A DNA stretch of 64,000 bases from Pseudomonas sp. AB6 (GTDB lineage Bacteria; Pseudomonadota; Gammaproteobacteria; Pseudomonadales; Pseudomonadaceae), in the NCBI RefSeq assembly GCF_034314105.1, contig NZ_JAVIWJ010000001.1, forward strand, positions 4,448,001-4,512,000, in the 5' to 3' direction. Position 1 is the first letter of the stretch, and each line of letters begins with the position of its first letter. The notes under the pieces are model-generated. The model saw only the letters and a list, made by a program, of their open reading frames with translations. It was not told where the DNA came from and did not search any database. This document shows positions 33,322 to 43,300 of this stretch, piece by piece. The position numbers were made by a program, and so were the translations under genes.

Positions 33322-33941
33322 ATCCTAGAGAGTGGCTGGACAGCCTGCGCAAGATAGATTTCAACGACCTGGACCTTAACAATCTTGGCTCGTGGCCTGC
33401 GGCAGTCAAAACCATCGCCGGCATGCTGGTTTTAGCTATCGTGCTGGGATTGGGTTACAACTTTTACCTGAAGGATTTACAGGACCAGCTCGACCAATCA
33501 TTGGCCAGTGAGGTCACGCTCAAAGAACAGTTTTCCACCAAGGCCTATCAGGCGGCAAACCTGAATGCCTACAAAATACAAATGAAGGAAATGGAAAACT
33601 CTTTCGGTGCACTGTTACGGCAGTTGCCCAGCGACACGGAAGTTCCGGGACTGCTTGAGGACATCACCCGTACGGGGCTGGGCAGTGGTCTGGAGTTCGA
33701 AGAGATCAAGTTGTTGCCTGAGGTCACCCAGCAATTCTATATAGAGCTGCCTATCCAAATCACCGTCGTAGGGGCTTATCACGACCTTGCAACCTTTGCC
33801 AGCGGGGTTGCCAGCCTGCCGCGAATTGTGACGTTGCATGACTTCCAGATCAAACCAGTCGAGCCCGGCGGTACGCAAAAATTGCGCATGAGCATTCTGG
33901 CAAAGACCTACCGATACAACGATAAAGGGCAGCAGAAATGA
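33318..33941 (+). CDS. pilO: PilO, type IV pilus alignment protein
   Basis: 207 residues: a transmembrane helix around residues 30-48 (KTIAGMLVLAIVLGLGYNFY), a coiled coil, then a periplasmic domain with GLLEDITRTGLGSGLEFE and FASGVASLPRIVTLHDF. It forms heterodimers with PilN. It overlaps both neighbours by 4 bases, so translation is coupled. Confidence 0.95.
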   Translation: MNPREWLDSLRKIDFNDLDLNNLGSWPAAVKTIAGMLVLAIVLGLGYNFYLKDLQDQLDQSLASEVTLKEQFSTKAYQAANLNAYKIQMKEMENSFGALLRQLPSDTEVPGLLEDITRTGLGSGLEFEEIKLLPEVTQQFYIELPIQITVVGAYHDLATFASGVASLPRIVTLHDFQIKPVEPGGTQKLRMSILAKTYRYNDKGQQK

Positions 33942-34465
33942 GGGCCACTGGACTGTTGTGCATCAGCGTGGCCTTGATGAGCTTGGCCGGTTGCGACAAC
34001 TCTAATCAGTTTAGTGACCTGCAGACCTATATGGACGAGGTACGCGCTCGTCCTACCGGCGCGATCGAACCTCTCCCCAAATTTCGTCCTTATGAAGCGT
34101 TTTCTTATAGCGCCGCCGCGCTGCGCAGCCCGTTTCAGCCGCCGATCAAGATTGACCTGACCCGGCGTCAAAAAAGTTCGAAACAGGTCAAGCCAGATGA
34201 AACCCGGGTCAAGCAGTTCCTTGAAGGGTTCAACATAGAGCAATTTGAAATGGTCGGCACGATGGCCAACCCTTCGGGAATCTTTGCCTTGATGCGTGGT
34301 GCCGGGGGCGTCTATCGGATGAAAGTCGGCGATTATCTGGGGCGCAATGAAGGACGCATCGTTGCGATCAGTGATTCGCAGGTCGACGTCGTTGAAATAG
34401 TTCCTGATGGAGAGGGCGCATGGCTAGAGCGGCCACGCATTATTTCCCTCAAAGAGAAATCATAA
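33938..34465 (+). CDS. pilP: PilP, type IV pilus lipoprotein
   Basis: 175 residues. Lipobox LAGC (signal MRATGLLCISVALMSLAGC) and a periplasmic beta domain (EQFEMVGTMANPSGIFALM, GVYRMKVGDYLGRNEGRI). It links the PilNO complex to the PilQ secretin. It overlaps pilO by 4 bases and is followed by pilQ. Confidence 0.94.
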   Translation: MRATGLLCISVALMSLAGCDNSNQFSDLQTYMDEVRARPTGAIEPLPKFRPYEAFSYSAAALRSPFQPPIKIDLTRRQKSSKQVKPDETRVKQFLEGFNIEQFEMVGTMANPSGIFALMRGAGGVYRMKVGDYLGRNEGRIVAISDSQVDVVEIVPDGEGAWLERPRIISLKEKS

Positions 34466-34481
34466 AAGGGTGGAGCCAAGC

Positions 34482-36608
34482 ATGTACAACACCCTCGGAT
34501 CAGCACAACGGAATTTGATCATGAACAGAATTCTCTCGGTTATTGGCGTTTCGCTTTGGGTCGCGATGATATCGCCGATGGTTGAGGCTGCCAGCTTGAA
34601 AACGCTGGATGTCGCGGCGTTGCCGGGAGATCGCGTGGAGTTGAAGCTGGCCTTCGACGGCCCTATTCCAGTTCCGCACGGCTACACCACTGAACAGCCC
34701 GCGCGAATTGCCTTGGACTTGCCGGGCGTGACAAGCCAGTTGGTGACCAAAAGCCGCGAATTGGGGGTGGGTAATGCTCGAAGTGTTGTGGTGGTCGAGG
34801 CGAAGGACCGTACGCGGGTGATCATTAATATGACGACGCTTGCGCCTTATAGTACGCGGGTCGACGGCAACAACTTATTCGTGGTCGTCGGTCAAGGTGC
34901 ATCAACGGCTCAACGCTCCCAGCCAAGTACTGCCAAGGGGGCCGCTCGGGTTTCAGTGCCAGCTGCCGCTCCAGCAAAGACCTATGCCGCGATAGGCAAG
35001 GCGATCAAAAACATCGACTTCCAGCGCGGCGAATTGGGCGAGGGTAACGTTGTAATCGAGTTGAGTGACCCGAGCATCGCTCCGGACATTCAGGAGCAGG
35101 GTGGTAAGATTCGTGTGGATTTTGCCAAAACCCAATTGCCGGACCCATTGCGTGTTCGGCTTGACGTAAAAGATTTTGCAACGCCGGTGCAGTTCGTCAC
35201 AGCCAGTGCGACGGGTGATAAAGCCAGTATCAATATTGAGCCAACAGGGGCATTCGATTACTCGGCCTACCAAACGGATAACAAATTGACCATCAGCGTG
35301 CGGCCGTTGACCATCGATGATGTAGAGCGTCGAAATCTCGATAAGCTGGTCTATACTGGCGAAAAACTCTCTCTTAACTTTCAGGACATCGACGTTCGGT
35401 CGGTTCTACAGCTGATTGCTGATTTCACCAACCTCAATCTGGTTGCCAGTGACACAGTGCAGGGCGGAATTACACTGCGTTTACAGAACGTGCCCTGGGA
35501 TCAGGCGCTGGACTTAGTGCTGAAGACTAAAGGTTTGGATAAACGCAAGGTTGGCAACGTATTGTTGGTCGCCCCGGCAGAGGAGATTGCAGCACGCGAA
35601 CGGCAGGAATTAGAATCGATGAAGCAGATTGCCGAGCTAGCGCCGCTGCGTCGCGAGCTGCTCCAAGTGAACTATGCCAAAGCGGCTGATATCGCCAAGC
35701 TGTTCCAGTCGGTTACCAGCGCCGAGGCTAAAACCGAGGAACGTGGCTCGATCACCGTGGATGAGCGGACCAACAATATCATTGCCTACCAGACTCAGGA
35801 TCGACTCGATGAGTTGCGCCGCATCGTCTCGCAATTGGACATCCCGGTGCGCCAAGTAATGATCGAAGCGCGGATTGTTGAAGCCAATGTCGGTTACGAC
35901 AAAGCACTGGGTGTTCAGTGGGGCGGTTCGACCAACGTTAACGGTAGTAGTGACGTGACGGTAGGTGGTCGCGGTTTAGTGACGAGGCCCTCAGGTACAG
36001 CGCCTAACCTTAACTCTCCGTATGTCGATCTGGGGGCAGCCAATGCGACCTCAGGAATTGGCATTTCCTTCTTGTCCGATAACGTCTTGTTGGACCTTCA
36101 GCTCAGCGCCATGGAAAAAACGGGTAATGGCGAAGTGGTATCGCAACCCAAGGTTGTTACCTCAGATAAGGAAACGGCGAAAATCCTTAAGGGTACTGAA
36201 GTCCCGTATCAAGAAGCCAGCTCTAGCGGCGCGACGTCCGTGTCCTTTAAAGAAGCGGCTTTGTCGCTAGAAGTAACGCCGCAGATCACCCCAGATAACC
36301 GCATCATCATGGAAGTTAAGGTCACTAAGGATGAACCGGACTACGTTAACACCGTACTCGGTGTACCGCCCATCAAGAAAAACGAAGTGAATGCCAAGGT
36401 TCTGGTGGCGGATGGTGAAACGATCGTTATTGGTGGCGTATTTTCCAACACACAAAGTAAAACCGTTGAAAAGGTGCCATTTTTGGGTGATGTGCCGTAT
36501 GTTGGCCGCCTTTTCCGGCGCGACATCGTGTCAGAGGCGAAATCCGAACTGCTGGTGTTTCTTACCCCGCGGATCATGAACAACCAGGCGATTGCCGTGA
36601 GTCGTTGA
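34482..36608 (+). CDS. pilQ: PilQ, type IV pilus secretin
   Basis: 708 residues from ATG 34482, which has AGGGTGGAG at 34467-34474; an in-frame GTG at 34470 is less likely. Signal sequence ends near MVEAAS. Order: two AMIN domains (about residues 30-270), secretin N-terminal ring (LNFQDIDVRSVLQLIADFTN), N1 domain, and the secretin core (IEARIVEANVGYDKALGVQW; VPFLGDVPYVGRLFRR). It forms the outer-membrane gate for the pilus. Confidence 0.96.
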   Translation: MYNTLGSAQRNLIMNRILSVIGVSLWVAMISPMVEAASLKTLDVAALPGDRVELKLAFDGPIPVPHGYTTEQPARIALDLPGVTSQLVTKSRELGVGNARSVVVVEAKDRTRVIINMTTLAPYSTRVDGNNLFVVVGQGASTAQRSQPSTAKGAARVSVPAAAPAKTYAAIGKAIKNIDFQRGELGEGNVVIELSDPSIAPDIQEQGGKIRVDFAKTQLPDPLRVRLDVKDFATPVQFVTASATGDKASINIEPTGAFDYSAYQTDNKLTISVRPLTIDDVERRNLDKLVYTGEKLSLNFQDIDVRSVLQLIADFTNLNLVASDTVQGGITLRLQNVPWDQALDLVLKTKGLDKRKVGNVLLVAPAEEIAARERQELESMKQIAELAPLRRELLQVNYAKAADIAKLFQSVTSAEAKTEERGSITVDERTNNIIAYQTQDRLDELRRIVSQLDIPVRQVMIEARIVEANVGYDKALGVQWGGSTNVNGSSDVTVGGRGLVTRPSGTAPNLNSPYVDLGAANATSGIGISFLSDNVLLDLQLSAMEKTGNGEVVSQPKVVTSDKETAKILKGTEVPYQEASSSGATSVSFKEAALSLEVTPQITPDNRIIMEVKVTKDEPDYVNTVLGVPPIKKNEVNAKVLVADGETIVIGGVFSNTQSKTVEKVPFLGDVPYVGRLFRRDIVSEAKSELLVFLTPRIMNNQAIAVSR

Positions 36609-36612
36609 TTCT

Positions 36613-37131
36613 GTGCGAAATTTAATACTTGTAGGGCCGATGGGGGCGGGTAAAAGCACCATCGGTCGATTGTTAGCTAAAGAGTTGCGCTTGCCGTTCA
36701 AAGATTCCGATAAGGAAATTGAACTGCGTTCCGGCGCCAATATCCCGTGGATTTTTGACAAGGAAGGTGAGCCTGGTTTCCGTGATCGCGAGCAGCAAAT
36801 GATTGCTGAATTGTGCGAATCAGAGGGAATCGTTCTTGCCACAGGAGGCGGCGCAGTGATGCGTAGCGAAAATCGCCACGCGCTGCATGCTGGTGGGCGC
36901 GTGGTGTATTTGCATGCTTCGGTAGAGCAGCAAGTCGGACGTACTGCCCGCGATCGCAACCGACCTTTGCTGCGAACCGCCGACCCTGCCCGCGTGCTAC
37001 GCGAACTGCTGGAAATCCGTGATCCGCTCTATCGAGAAATCGCCGATTTAGTGGTAGAAACCGATGAGCGGCCACCGCGATTGGTGGTATTACACATCCT
37101 CGCTCGATTGGCCGAACTTGCTCCCCGTTAA
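36613..37131 (+). CDS. aroK: Shikimate kinase
   Basis: 172 residues from GTG 36613, 4 bases after pilQ. P-loop GPMGAGKST (8-16), DSDKEIELRSG with shikimate-binding Asp, ATGGGAV, and the lid Arg in RTARDRNRPLLR. It phosphorylates shikimate in aromatic amino acid synthesis. Followed by aroB in the conserved aroKB pair. Confidence 0.96.
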   Translation: MRNLILVGPMGAGKSTIGRLLAKELRLPFKDSDKEIELRSGANIPWIFDKEGEPGFRDREQQMIAELCESEGIVLATGGGAVMRSENRHALHAGGRVVYLHASVEQQVGRTARDRNRPLLRTADPARVLRELLEIRDPLYREIADLVVETDERPPRLVVLHILARLAELAPR

Positions 37132-37290
37132 AGCGTAGGGCGAAATGCGCTATTCTCCGTGGCTTAACCTGGACGTTAGAAAATAGTGTTGTGATATGGC
37201 TTAAAGCCATGATTTTTATAGCGGTCATGGTTTGATAATCAGATTTCAGAGATGGCGCAGCAGGCGCACTCTTCATCAGCGTGGGGATAC

Positions 37291-38397
37291 ATGCAGACAC
37301 TTACGGTCGAGCTGGGCGAACGAAGTTACCCGATTCACATTGGCGAAGGCTTGCTAGATCGGTCTGAACTGCTGGCGCCATATATTGCCGGACGGCAAGT
37401 GGCGATAGTCTCCAATGCGACCGTTGCGCCCCTTTACCTTGAGCGACTGACTCGCACGTTGAGCAACTACAGCGTGTTGCCGGTGGTGCTTCCTGATGGC
37501 GAAGCCTTCAAGAACTGGGAAACCTTACAAACTATTTTCGACGCTTTGCTGACCGCGCGGCATGACCGGCGCACTACCGTTATTGCCTTGGGTGGTGGCG
37601 TGATCGGTGACATGGCTGGCTTTGCGGCCGCTTGCTATCAGCGCGGTGTCGATTTCATCCAGATCCCGACCACTTTGTTGTCCCAGGTTGACTCATCCGT
37701 AGGCGGAAAAACCGGGATCAATCATCCTTTGGGCAAAAACATGGTTGGGGCGTTCTATCAGCCTAATGTGGTACTGATTGACACCTCGACTCTCAAAAGC
37801 TTGCCTGAGCGTGAGCTGTCGGCCGGATTGGCGGAAGTCATCAAATACGGCCTTATTTGCGATGAGCCGTTTCTGACCTGGATCGAAGAAAATGTAGATC
37901 AGCTGCGCGCCCTCGACCAGGCAGCGCTAACAATTGCTATCGAGCGCTCGTGTTCGGCGAAAGCGGCAGTCGTCGGTGTAGATGAGCGCGAGACAGGCAG
38001 TATTCGTGCAACGCTTAACTTGGGTCATACGTTTGGCCACGCCATTGAGACCCACATGGGTTACGGCGTATGGCTGCATGGCGAGGCCGTTGCCGCAGGC
38101 ACGGTCATGGCGCTTGAGATGTCCATGCGGTTGGGCTGGATTACCCAGCAAGAGCGTGATCGCGCAATTCGACTGTTCCAGCGGGCTGGACTGCCTGTGG
38201 TGCCGCCGGAAAACATGGCTGTCGAGGATTTTCTCGAACACATGGCCATTGACAAGAAAGTCATCGACGGACGTTTACGCCTGGTACTGCTGCGGCGGAT
38301 CGGCGAAGCCATCGTGACTGCCGATTATCCGAAAGAAGTATTACAGGCCACGTTGGGGGCGGACTACCGCACCCTGGTGGACCAGCTTAGAGGTTAA
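37291..38397 (+). CDS. aroB: 3-dehydroquinate synthase
   Basis: 368 residues from ATG 37291 (MQTLTVELGERSYPI), preceded by GTGGGGA; the frame opens at 37252 but the length of the family supports this start. NAD-binding GGGVIGDMAGFAA, QIPTTLLSQVDSSVGGKT, and metal His in NLGHTFGHAIE. It forms dehydroquinate from DAHP in the shikimate pathway. Confidence 0.96.
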   Translation: MQTLTVELGERSYPIHIGEGLLDRSELLAPYIAGRQVAIVSNATVAPLYLERLTRTLSNYSVLPVVLPDGEAFKNWETLQTIFDALLTARHDRRTTVIALGGGVIGDMAGFAAACYQRGVDFIQIPTTLLSQVDSSVGGKTGINHPLGKNMVGAFYQPNVVLIDTSTLKSLPERELSAGLAEVIKYGLICDEPFLTWIEENVDQLRALDQAALTIAIERSCSAKAAVVGVDERETGSIRATLNLGHTFGHAIETHMGYGVWLHGEAVAAGTVMALEMSMRLGWITQQERDRAIRLFQRAGLPVVPPENMAVEDFLEHMAIDKKVIDGRLRLVLLRRIGEAIVTADYPKEVLQATLGADYRTLVDQLRG

Positions 38398-38407
38398 TGA
38401 AAAATCG

Positions 38408-39997
38408 ATGACTAGTTTGCATGCCGACGAGGCCTTTCTCGGCCATTACCAGTTGAGTCATGACCCCTTTGCAACGCGGGTGCCTGGCTTCAAGTTTTTC
38501 CCGGCGCAGCGTAAACCGGTGCTCGGTCAGCTCCACCACTTGGCGCGCTATAGCGAATTATTGTTGGTAGTCACAGGTCCCCAAGGCAGTGGCAAGACGT
38601 TGTTGCGTCAAGCGCTCGTGGCCAGCACCAATAAGCAATCAGTGCAAAGCGTCGTCATATCAGCACGCGGTGCCACCGATGCTGCCGGTGTAATTCGTCA
38701 GGTCGCCCAGGCGCTTGGCGTGGTTCAGCCGGAGATCCGCGCAATCCTTTCACAGGTCTTGCAACTGGGGTTGACCGGGCAAGAAGTTTATTTATTGGTC
38801 GACGATGCCGAACAACTTGGCGAATCGGCACTCGAAGCCTTACTTGGTTTAGCTGTGGGGACGCCAGAAGGCCGTCCGCATGTTTTCCTGTTTGGCGAGT
38901 CGTCGTTGATCGACCGTCTGGATCAGCTCACTGCGGAGGAAGAGCAAGAACGCTTCCACGTCATCGAGTTGCAACCCTACACCGTAGATGAAACGCGCGA
39001 GTACCTGGCTCAGCGACTGGACGGTGCCGGACAAGGCATTGAACTGTTCACGGCTGATCAGATTGCCGATATTCACGAGCATTCCAACGGCTGGCCGGGC
39101 GCTATCAACCTGGTGGCCCGCGATGCAATGATCGAAGCCATGATCGCTAGCCGCACCGCGGTTAAGCGTCCAAGTATGGGGTTCAAGATGCCAAAGAAAC
39201 ATGTACTGGCCTTAGGAGCCGTGGTCGTTGTCGGAATAATGGCTGCATGGCTGATGCCGGGCCGTAGTGCCAACAACACAGCCACTGCGCCGGCCGTCAC
39301 CTCACCTGCCAATGCCCAAGCGCAATTGCCCCTTGGTCAGGGACAACCCGGCGCTCAGCAGTCAAACAATCAAAGCGGGCCGGCGATTGAGTTCGCTGGT
39401 AACTCGCAGCCGATGCCGTTGCCCCTGGTGGGCAAGTCGCAGCCGGTAATGCGCGGCCCGCTAGCTGAGGCAGCGGGTAATAGCGATGGGGACGAAAGCG
39501 GCCCAGCGGGGAATCTTCAGCCCCCCACTGTGACCACCACCGCCCCACCGGTAGGCGTTCCTGCTGGCCCAGCCGCAGCCGTCGCGCCGGCACCTACTCG
39601 CACTGCACCGGTCGCGGCGACCAAGCAGCCGACGGTTCAAGTTGCTACAGCCAGGCCAACGCCAAAGGTGACCGAGAAGCCAGCGGTCTCTGCGGCCAAG
39701 CCTGCTCCTGGCAGCAGCTGGTACGCGGGTCAGGCGCCGGGCAATTACGTTGTGCAGGTTCTAGGTACCAGTTCCGAAACTACCGCTCAGACGTTTGTTC
39801 ATGAGCAAGGCGGCGAGTACCGTTACTTCAAGAAAACCCTGCAAGGTAAACCCTTGTATGTGGTGACCTTTGGTAGCTTTTCGACCCACGCCGCAGCGAG
39901 CGCGGCAATCAAGGTCTTGCCAGCCAAGGTACAGGCTGGTAAACCTTGGCCTCGTACTGTCGCCAGCATCCAACAGGAACTGGCCGCAAGTCGCTGA
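38408..39997 (+). CDS. DamX-like protein: AAA+ ATPase domain and SPOR domain
   Basis: 529 residues. An ExeA-like AAA+ region (residues about 10-250: FLGHYQLSHDPFATR, Walker A TGPQGSGKT, Walker B VYLLVDDAEQL), a transmembrane helix (about 263-280, VLALGAVVVVGIMAAWLM), a Pro/Ala/Gln linker (to about 440) and a C-terminal SPOR domain (YVVQVLGTSSETTAQTFVHE onward). It has DamX architecture (septal SPOR protein), and its place after aroB matches damX in enterobacteria. The ATPase part faces the cytoplasm. Role in division or cell-envelope work is inferred. Confidence 0.87.
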   Translation: MTSLHADEAFLGHYQLSHDPFATRVPGFKFFPAQRKPVLGQLHHLARYSELLLVVTGPQGSGKTLLRQALVASTNKQSVQSVVISARGATDAAGVIRQVAQALGVVQPEIRAILSQVLQLGLTGQEVYLLVDDAEQLGESALEALLGLAVGTPEGRPHVFLFGESSLIDRLDQLTAEEEQERFHVIELQPYTVDETREYLAQRLDGAGQGIELFTADQIADIHEHSNGWPGAINLVARDAMIEAMIASRTAVKRPSMGFKMPKKHVLALGAVVVVGIMAAWLMPGRSANNTATAPAVTSPANAQAQLPLGQGQPGAQQSNNQSGPAIEFAGNSQPMPLPLVGKSQPVMRGPLAEAAGNSDGDESGPAGNLQPPTVTTTAPPVGVPAGPAAAVAPAPTRTAPVAATKQPTVQVATARPTPKVTEKPAVSAAKPAPGSSWYAGQAPGNYVVQVLGTSSETTAQTFVHEQGGEYRYFKKTLQGKPLYVVTFGSFSTHAAASAAIKVLPAKVQAGKPWPRTVASIQQELAASR

Positions 39998-40003
39998 AGT
40001 TCC

Positions 40004-40035
40004 GGCGGCCGGCGCCTTAAAAAAGGTGGGCCGCC
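40004..40035. repeat. GC-rich hairpin after the damX-like gene
   Basis: GGCGGCC (40004-40010) and GGCCGCC (40029-40035), with an AT-rich centre and further partial pairing (GCGCCTT/AAGGTGG). It lies 6 bases after the stop and precedes the terminator at 40063. Confidence 0.6.
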
Positions 40036-40062
40036 AGTATTGATTCCCGGGATCTTTCGTCA

Positions 40063-40090
40063 GCGTGCTGCTTAAAGCAGCGCGCTTTTT
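40063..40090 (+). terminator. Rho-independent terminator before gltB
   Basis: GCGTGCTGC (40063-40071), loop TTAAA, GCAGCGCGC (40077-40085; one G-U pair), TTTTT. This ends the pil-aro-damX transcript ahead of gltB. Confidence 0.85.
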
Positions 40091-40227
40091 AGTGCCTGCG
40101 TTACAGGCATTGGTGAAGGGTTAGGGCGCTCTGGTCGATTTCGAAAAAAAAGACTTTGACTACCACAACATCTGGCATTAAACCTTTCAATAATGCGACA
40201 TAGATTTGCGACTGTTCGTCGCCAAGT

Positions 40228-40256
40228 TTGTGAGCCTTTGTGTCGGTGTGTACAAT
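40228..40256 (+). promoter_or_regulatory. Candidate gltBD promoter
   Basis: TTGTGA (40228-40233), 17-base spacer, TACAAT (40251-40256), 110 bases before the gltB ATG. This is the best sigma-70 match in the 368-base gene-free stretch 39998-40365, whose other contents are the hairpin and the terminator listed above. Confidence 0.5.
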
Positions 40257-40365
40257 GACCTCCCTTTTTCCACCGCAAAGCTGGCAAACGTCTGGCGCGG
40301 CCGGTAACTGGTTGAATTAAAAAGAAATTTACCTCGAAATGAGGCAGCCTGGTGAGAAAGTGTCT

Positions 40366-43300
40366 ATGAAAGCAGGTCTGTACCATCCAGATGAGTTCAA
40401 GGATAACTGTGGTTTTGGCCTGATCGCCCATATGCAAGGCGAGGCGAGCCATAACCTGTTGCAGACGGCTATTGAAGCGCTGACCTGCATGACCCACCGT
40501 GGTGGGATAAATGCAGACGGCAAGACCGGCGACGGCTGTGGACTGCTGATTCAAAAACCCGACACGTTCCTGCGGGCGATGGCCCAGCTACATTTTGATG
40601 TCGATTTGCCCAAGCAGTACGCGGTCGGCATGGTGTTCCTCAATCAGGACACGGCCAAAGCCGATGCCGCGCGCGCGAACATGAATCGAGAGATTCAGGC
40701 TGCCGGCCTGCAATTGATCGGCTGGCGTAAAGTCCCGATTGATACCAGCGTACTCGGGCGTCTAGCCCTGGAGCGTCTGCCGCAAATCGAGCAGGTGTAC
40801 ATTGGTGGCGAAGGCCTCAGCGATCAAGCATTCGCGATTAAGCTGTTCAGCTCCCGTCGTCGCTCTTCGGTGGCCAACGCCGCTGACACTGAGCACTACG
40901 TGTGCAGCTTTTCGCACAAAACCATCATTTATAAAGGCCTGATGATGCCGGCCGATTTGACGGCCTTCTTCCCAGACCTTCGCGACGAGCGCCTGCAAAC
41001 CGCAATTTGTGTATTCCACCAGCGGTTTTCGACCAACACCTTGCCCAAATGGCCGCTGGCACAGCCTTTCCGCTTTCTCGCCCACAACGGTGAGATCAAC
41101 ACCATTACCGGCAACCGCAACTGGGCTCAGGCCCGTCGCACCAAGTTCGCCAACGAACTGATCCCGGACCTGGAAGAGCTGGGCCCGCTGGTCAATAGCG
41201 TAGGTTCGGACTCATCGAGCATGGACAATATGCTTGAACTAATGGTGACCGGCGGTATCGACCTGTTCCGTGGTGTGCGGATGTTGATTCCGCCTGCGTG
41301 GCAAAATGCCGACACCATGGACGCCGAACTGCGCGCTTTTTACGAATACAACTCCATGCACATGGAACCGTGGGATGGCCCGGCTGGTGTCGTAATGACC
41401 GACGGTCGTCACGCAGTGTGCCTGCTCGACCGTAACGGTCTGCGTCCAGCGCGCTGGGTTACCACCAAAAACGGCTACATCACTCTGGCATCGGAAATCG
41501 GTGTCTGGAATTACAAGCCCGAAGACGTAATTGCCAAAGGCCGCGTCGGTCCTGGGCAGATTTTTGCGGTGGACACCGAGACCGGTCAGATCCTCGATAC
41601 CGATTCCATCGACAACCGCTTGAAGTCGCGTCATCCCTACAAACAATGGCTGCGCAAGAACGCCCTGCGTATCCAGGCCAACTTGGTCGATGACCAAGGT
41701 GAAGCCAGCTACGATTCGGACCAGCTAAAGCAATACATGAAAATGTTCCAGGTGACGTTTGAAGAGCGTGATCAGGTGCTGCGTCCTTTGGCTGAACAAG
41801 GTCAGGAAGCCGTCGGCTCCATGGGCGATGATACGCCGATGGCTGTGCTGTCCCAGCGTGTGCGTTCGCCTTACGACTACTTCCGTCAGCAGTTTGCGCA
41901 GGTGACCAACCCGCCCATCGATCCGCTGCGTGAAGCCATCGTCATGTCTTTGGAGATCTGCCTCGGTGCCGAGCGCAACATCTTCCAGGAATCGCCTGAG
42001 CATGCGTCCCGCGTGATTCTCAGCTCGCCGGTTATTTCCCCGCCGAAATGGCGTGCGTTGATGACTTTGGAGCGTCCGGGTTTCGAGCGTTATTTCATCG
42101 ACTTGAACTACGACGAGAGCGTCGGTCTTGAGGCGGCGATTTTGAACATCGCCGATCAGGCCGAAGAAGCTGTGCGTGCCGGCAAAACTCAGCTGGTGCT
42201 GAGCGATCGCCATATCGCCCCGGGTAAATTGCCGGCTCACGCGGCGTTGGCGGTCGGTGCGGTCCACCACCGCTTGACCGAAAAAGGCCTGCGTTGCGAC
42301 AGCAACATCCTGGTTGAAACCGCCACGGCCCGCGATCCGCACCATTTTGCGGTGCTGATCGGTTTCGGGGCGTCGGCGGTTTACCCGTTCCTCGCTTACG
42401 AGGTATTAGCCGACTTGATCCGTACCGGCGAAGTGCTGGCGGACCTGGACGAAGCGTTCAAGTATTACCGTAAAGGCATCTCCAAAGGGCTGCTGAAAAT
42501 TCTGTCGAAGATGGGTATCTCGACGGTTGCGTCCTACCGTGGAGCGCAGTTGTTTGAAGCTATTGGCTTGTCCGACGAGATCGTTAGCCAGAGCTTCCGT
42601 GGTGTACCGAGCCGGATCAAAGGTGCGCGCTTCAGCGATCTCGAAGCCGAGCAAAAATTGCTCGCCGCCGAAGCCTGGAGCCCGCGAAAGCCGATCCAAC
42701 AAGGCGGACTACTCAAGTTTGTACACGGCGGTGAGTACCACGCCTACAACCCGGAAGTGGTGACCACCCTGCAAGCCGCCGTGCAACAGGGCGACTACAG
42801 CAAGTTCAAGGAATACACCACACTGGTTGACACCCGTCCGGTGTCGATGATTCGCGACATGTTTAAACTCAAGACCCTCGACCAGCCGTTGGCGATTGAC
42901 GAAATCGAGCCGCTGGAAAAGATTCTCAAGCGTTTCGACTCGGCCGGCATTTCCCTCGGCGCGCTGTCGCCGGAAGCTCACGAAGCCCTGGCCGAAGCCA
43001 TGAACCGCCTGGGTGCGCGTTCTAACTCGGGCGAAGGCGGTGAAGACCCGGCGCGTTACGGCACGATTAAAAGCTCGAAGATCAAGCAAGTCGCGACCGG
43101 CCGGTTTGGCGTCACCGCGCAATACCTGGTCAATGCTGAAGTCATGCAGATCAAAGTCGCTCAAGGCGCCAAGCCCGGCGAAGGCGGCCAGTTGCCCGGC
43201 GGCAAGGTCAACGGTTTGATCGCCAAACTGCGTTATGCGGTACCGGGCGTGACCCTGATATCGCCGCCGCCGCACCACGACATCTACTCCATCGAAGACT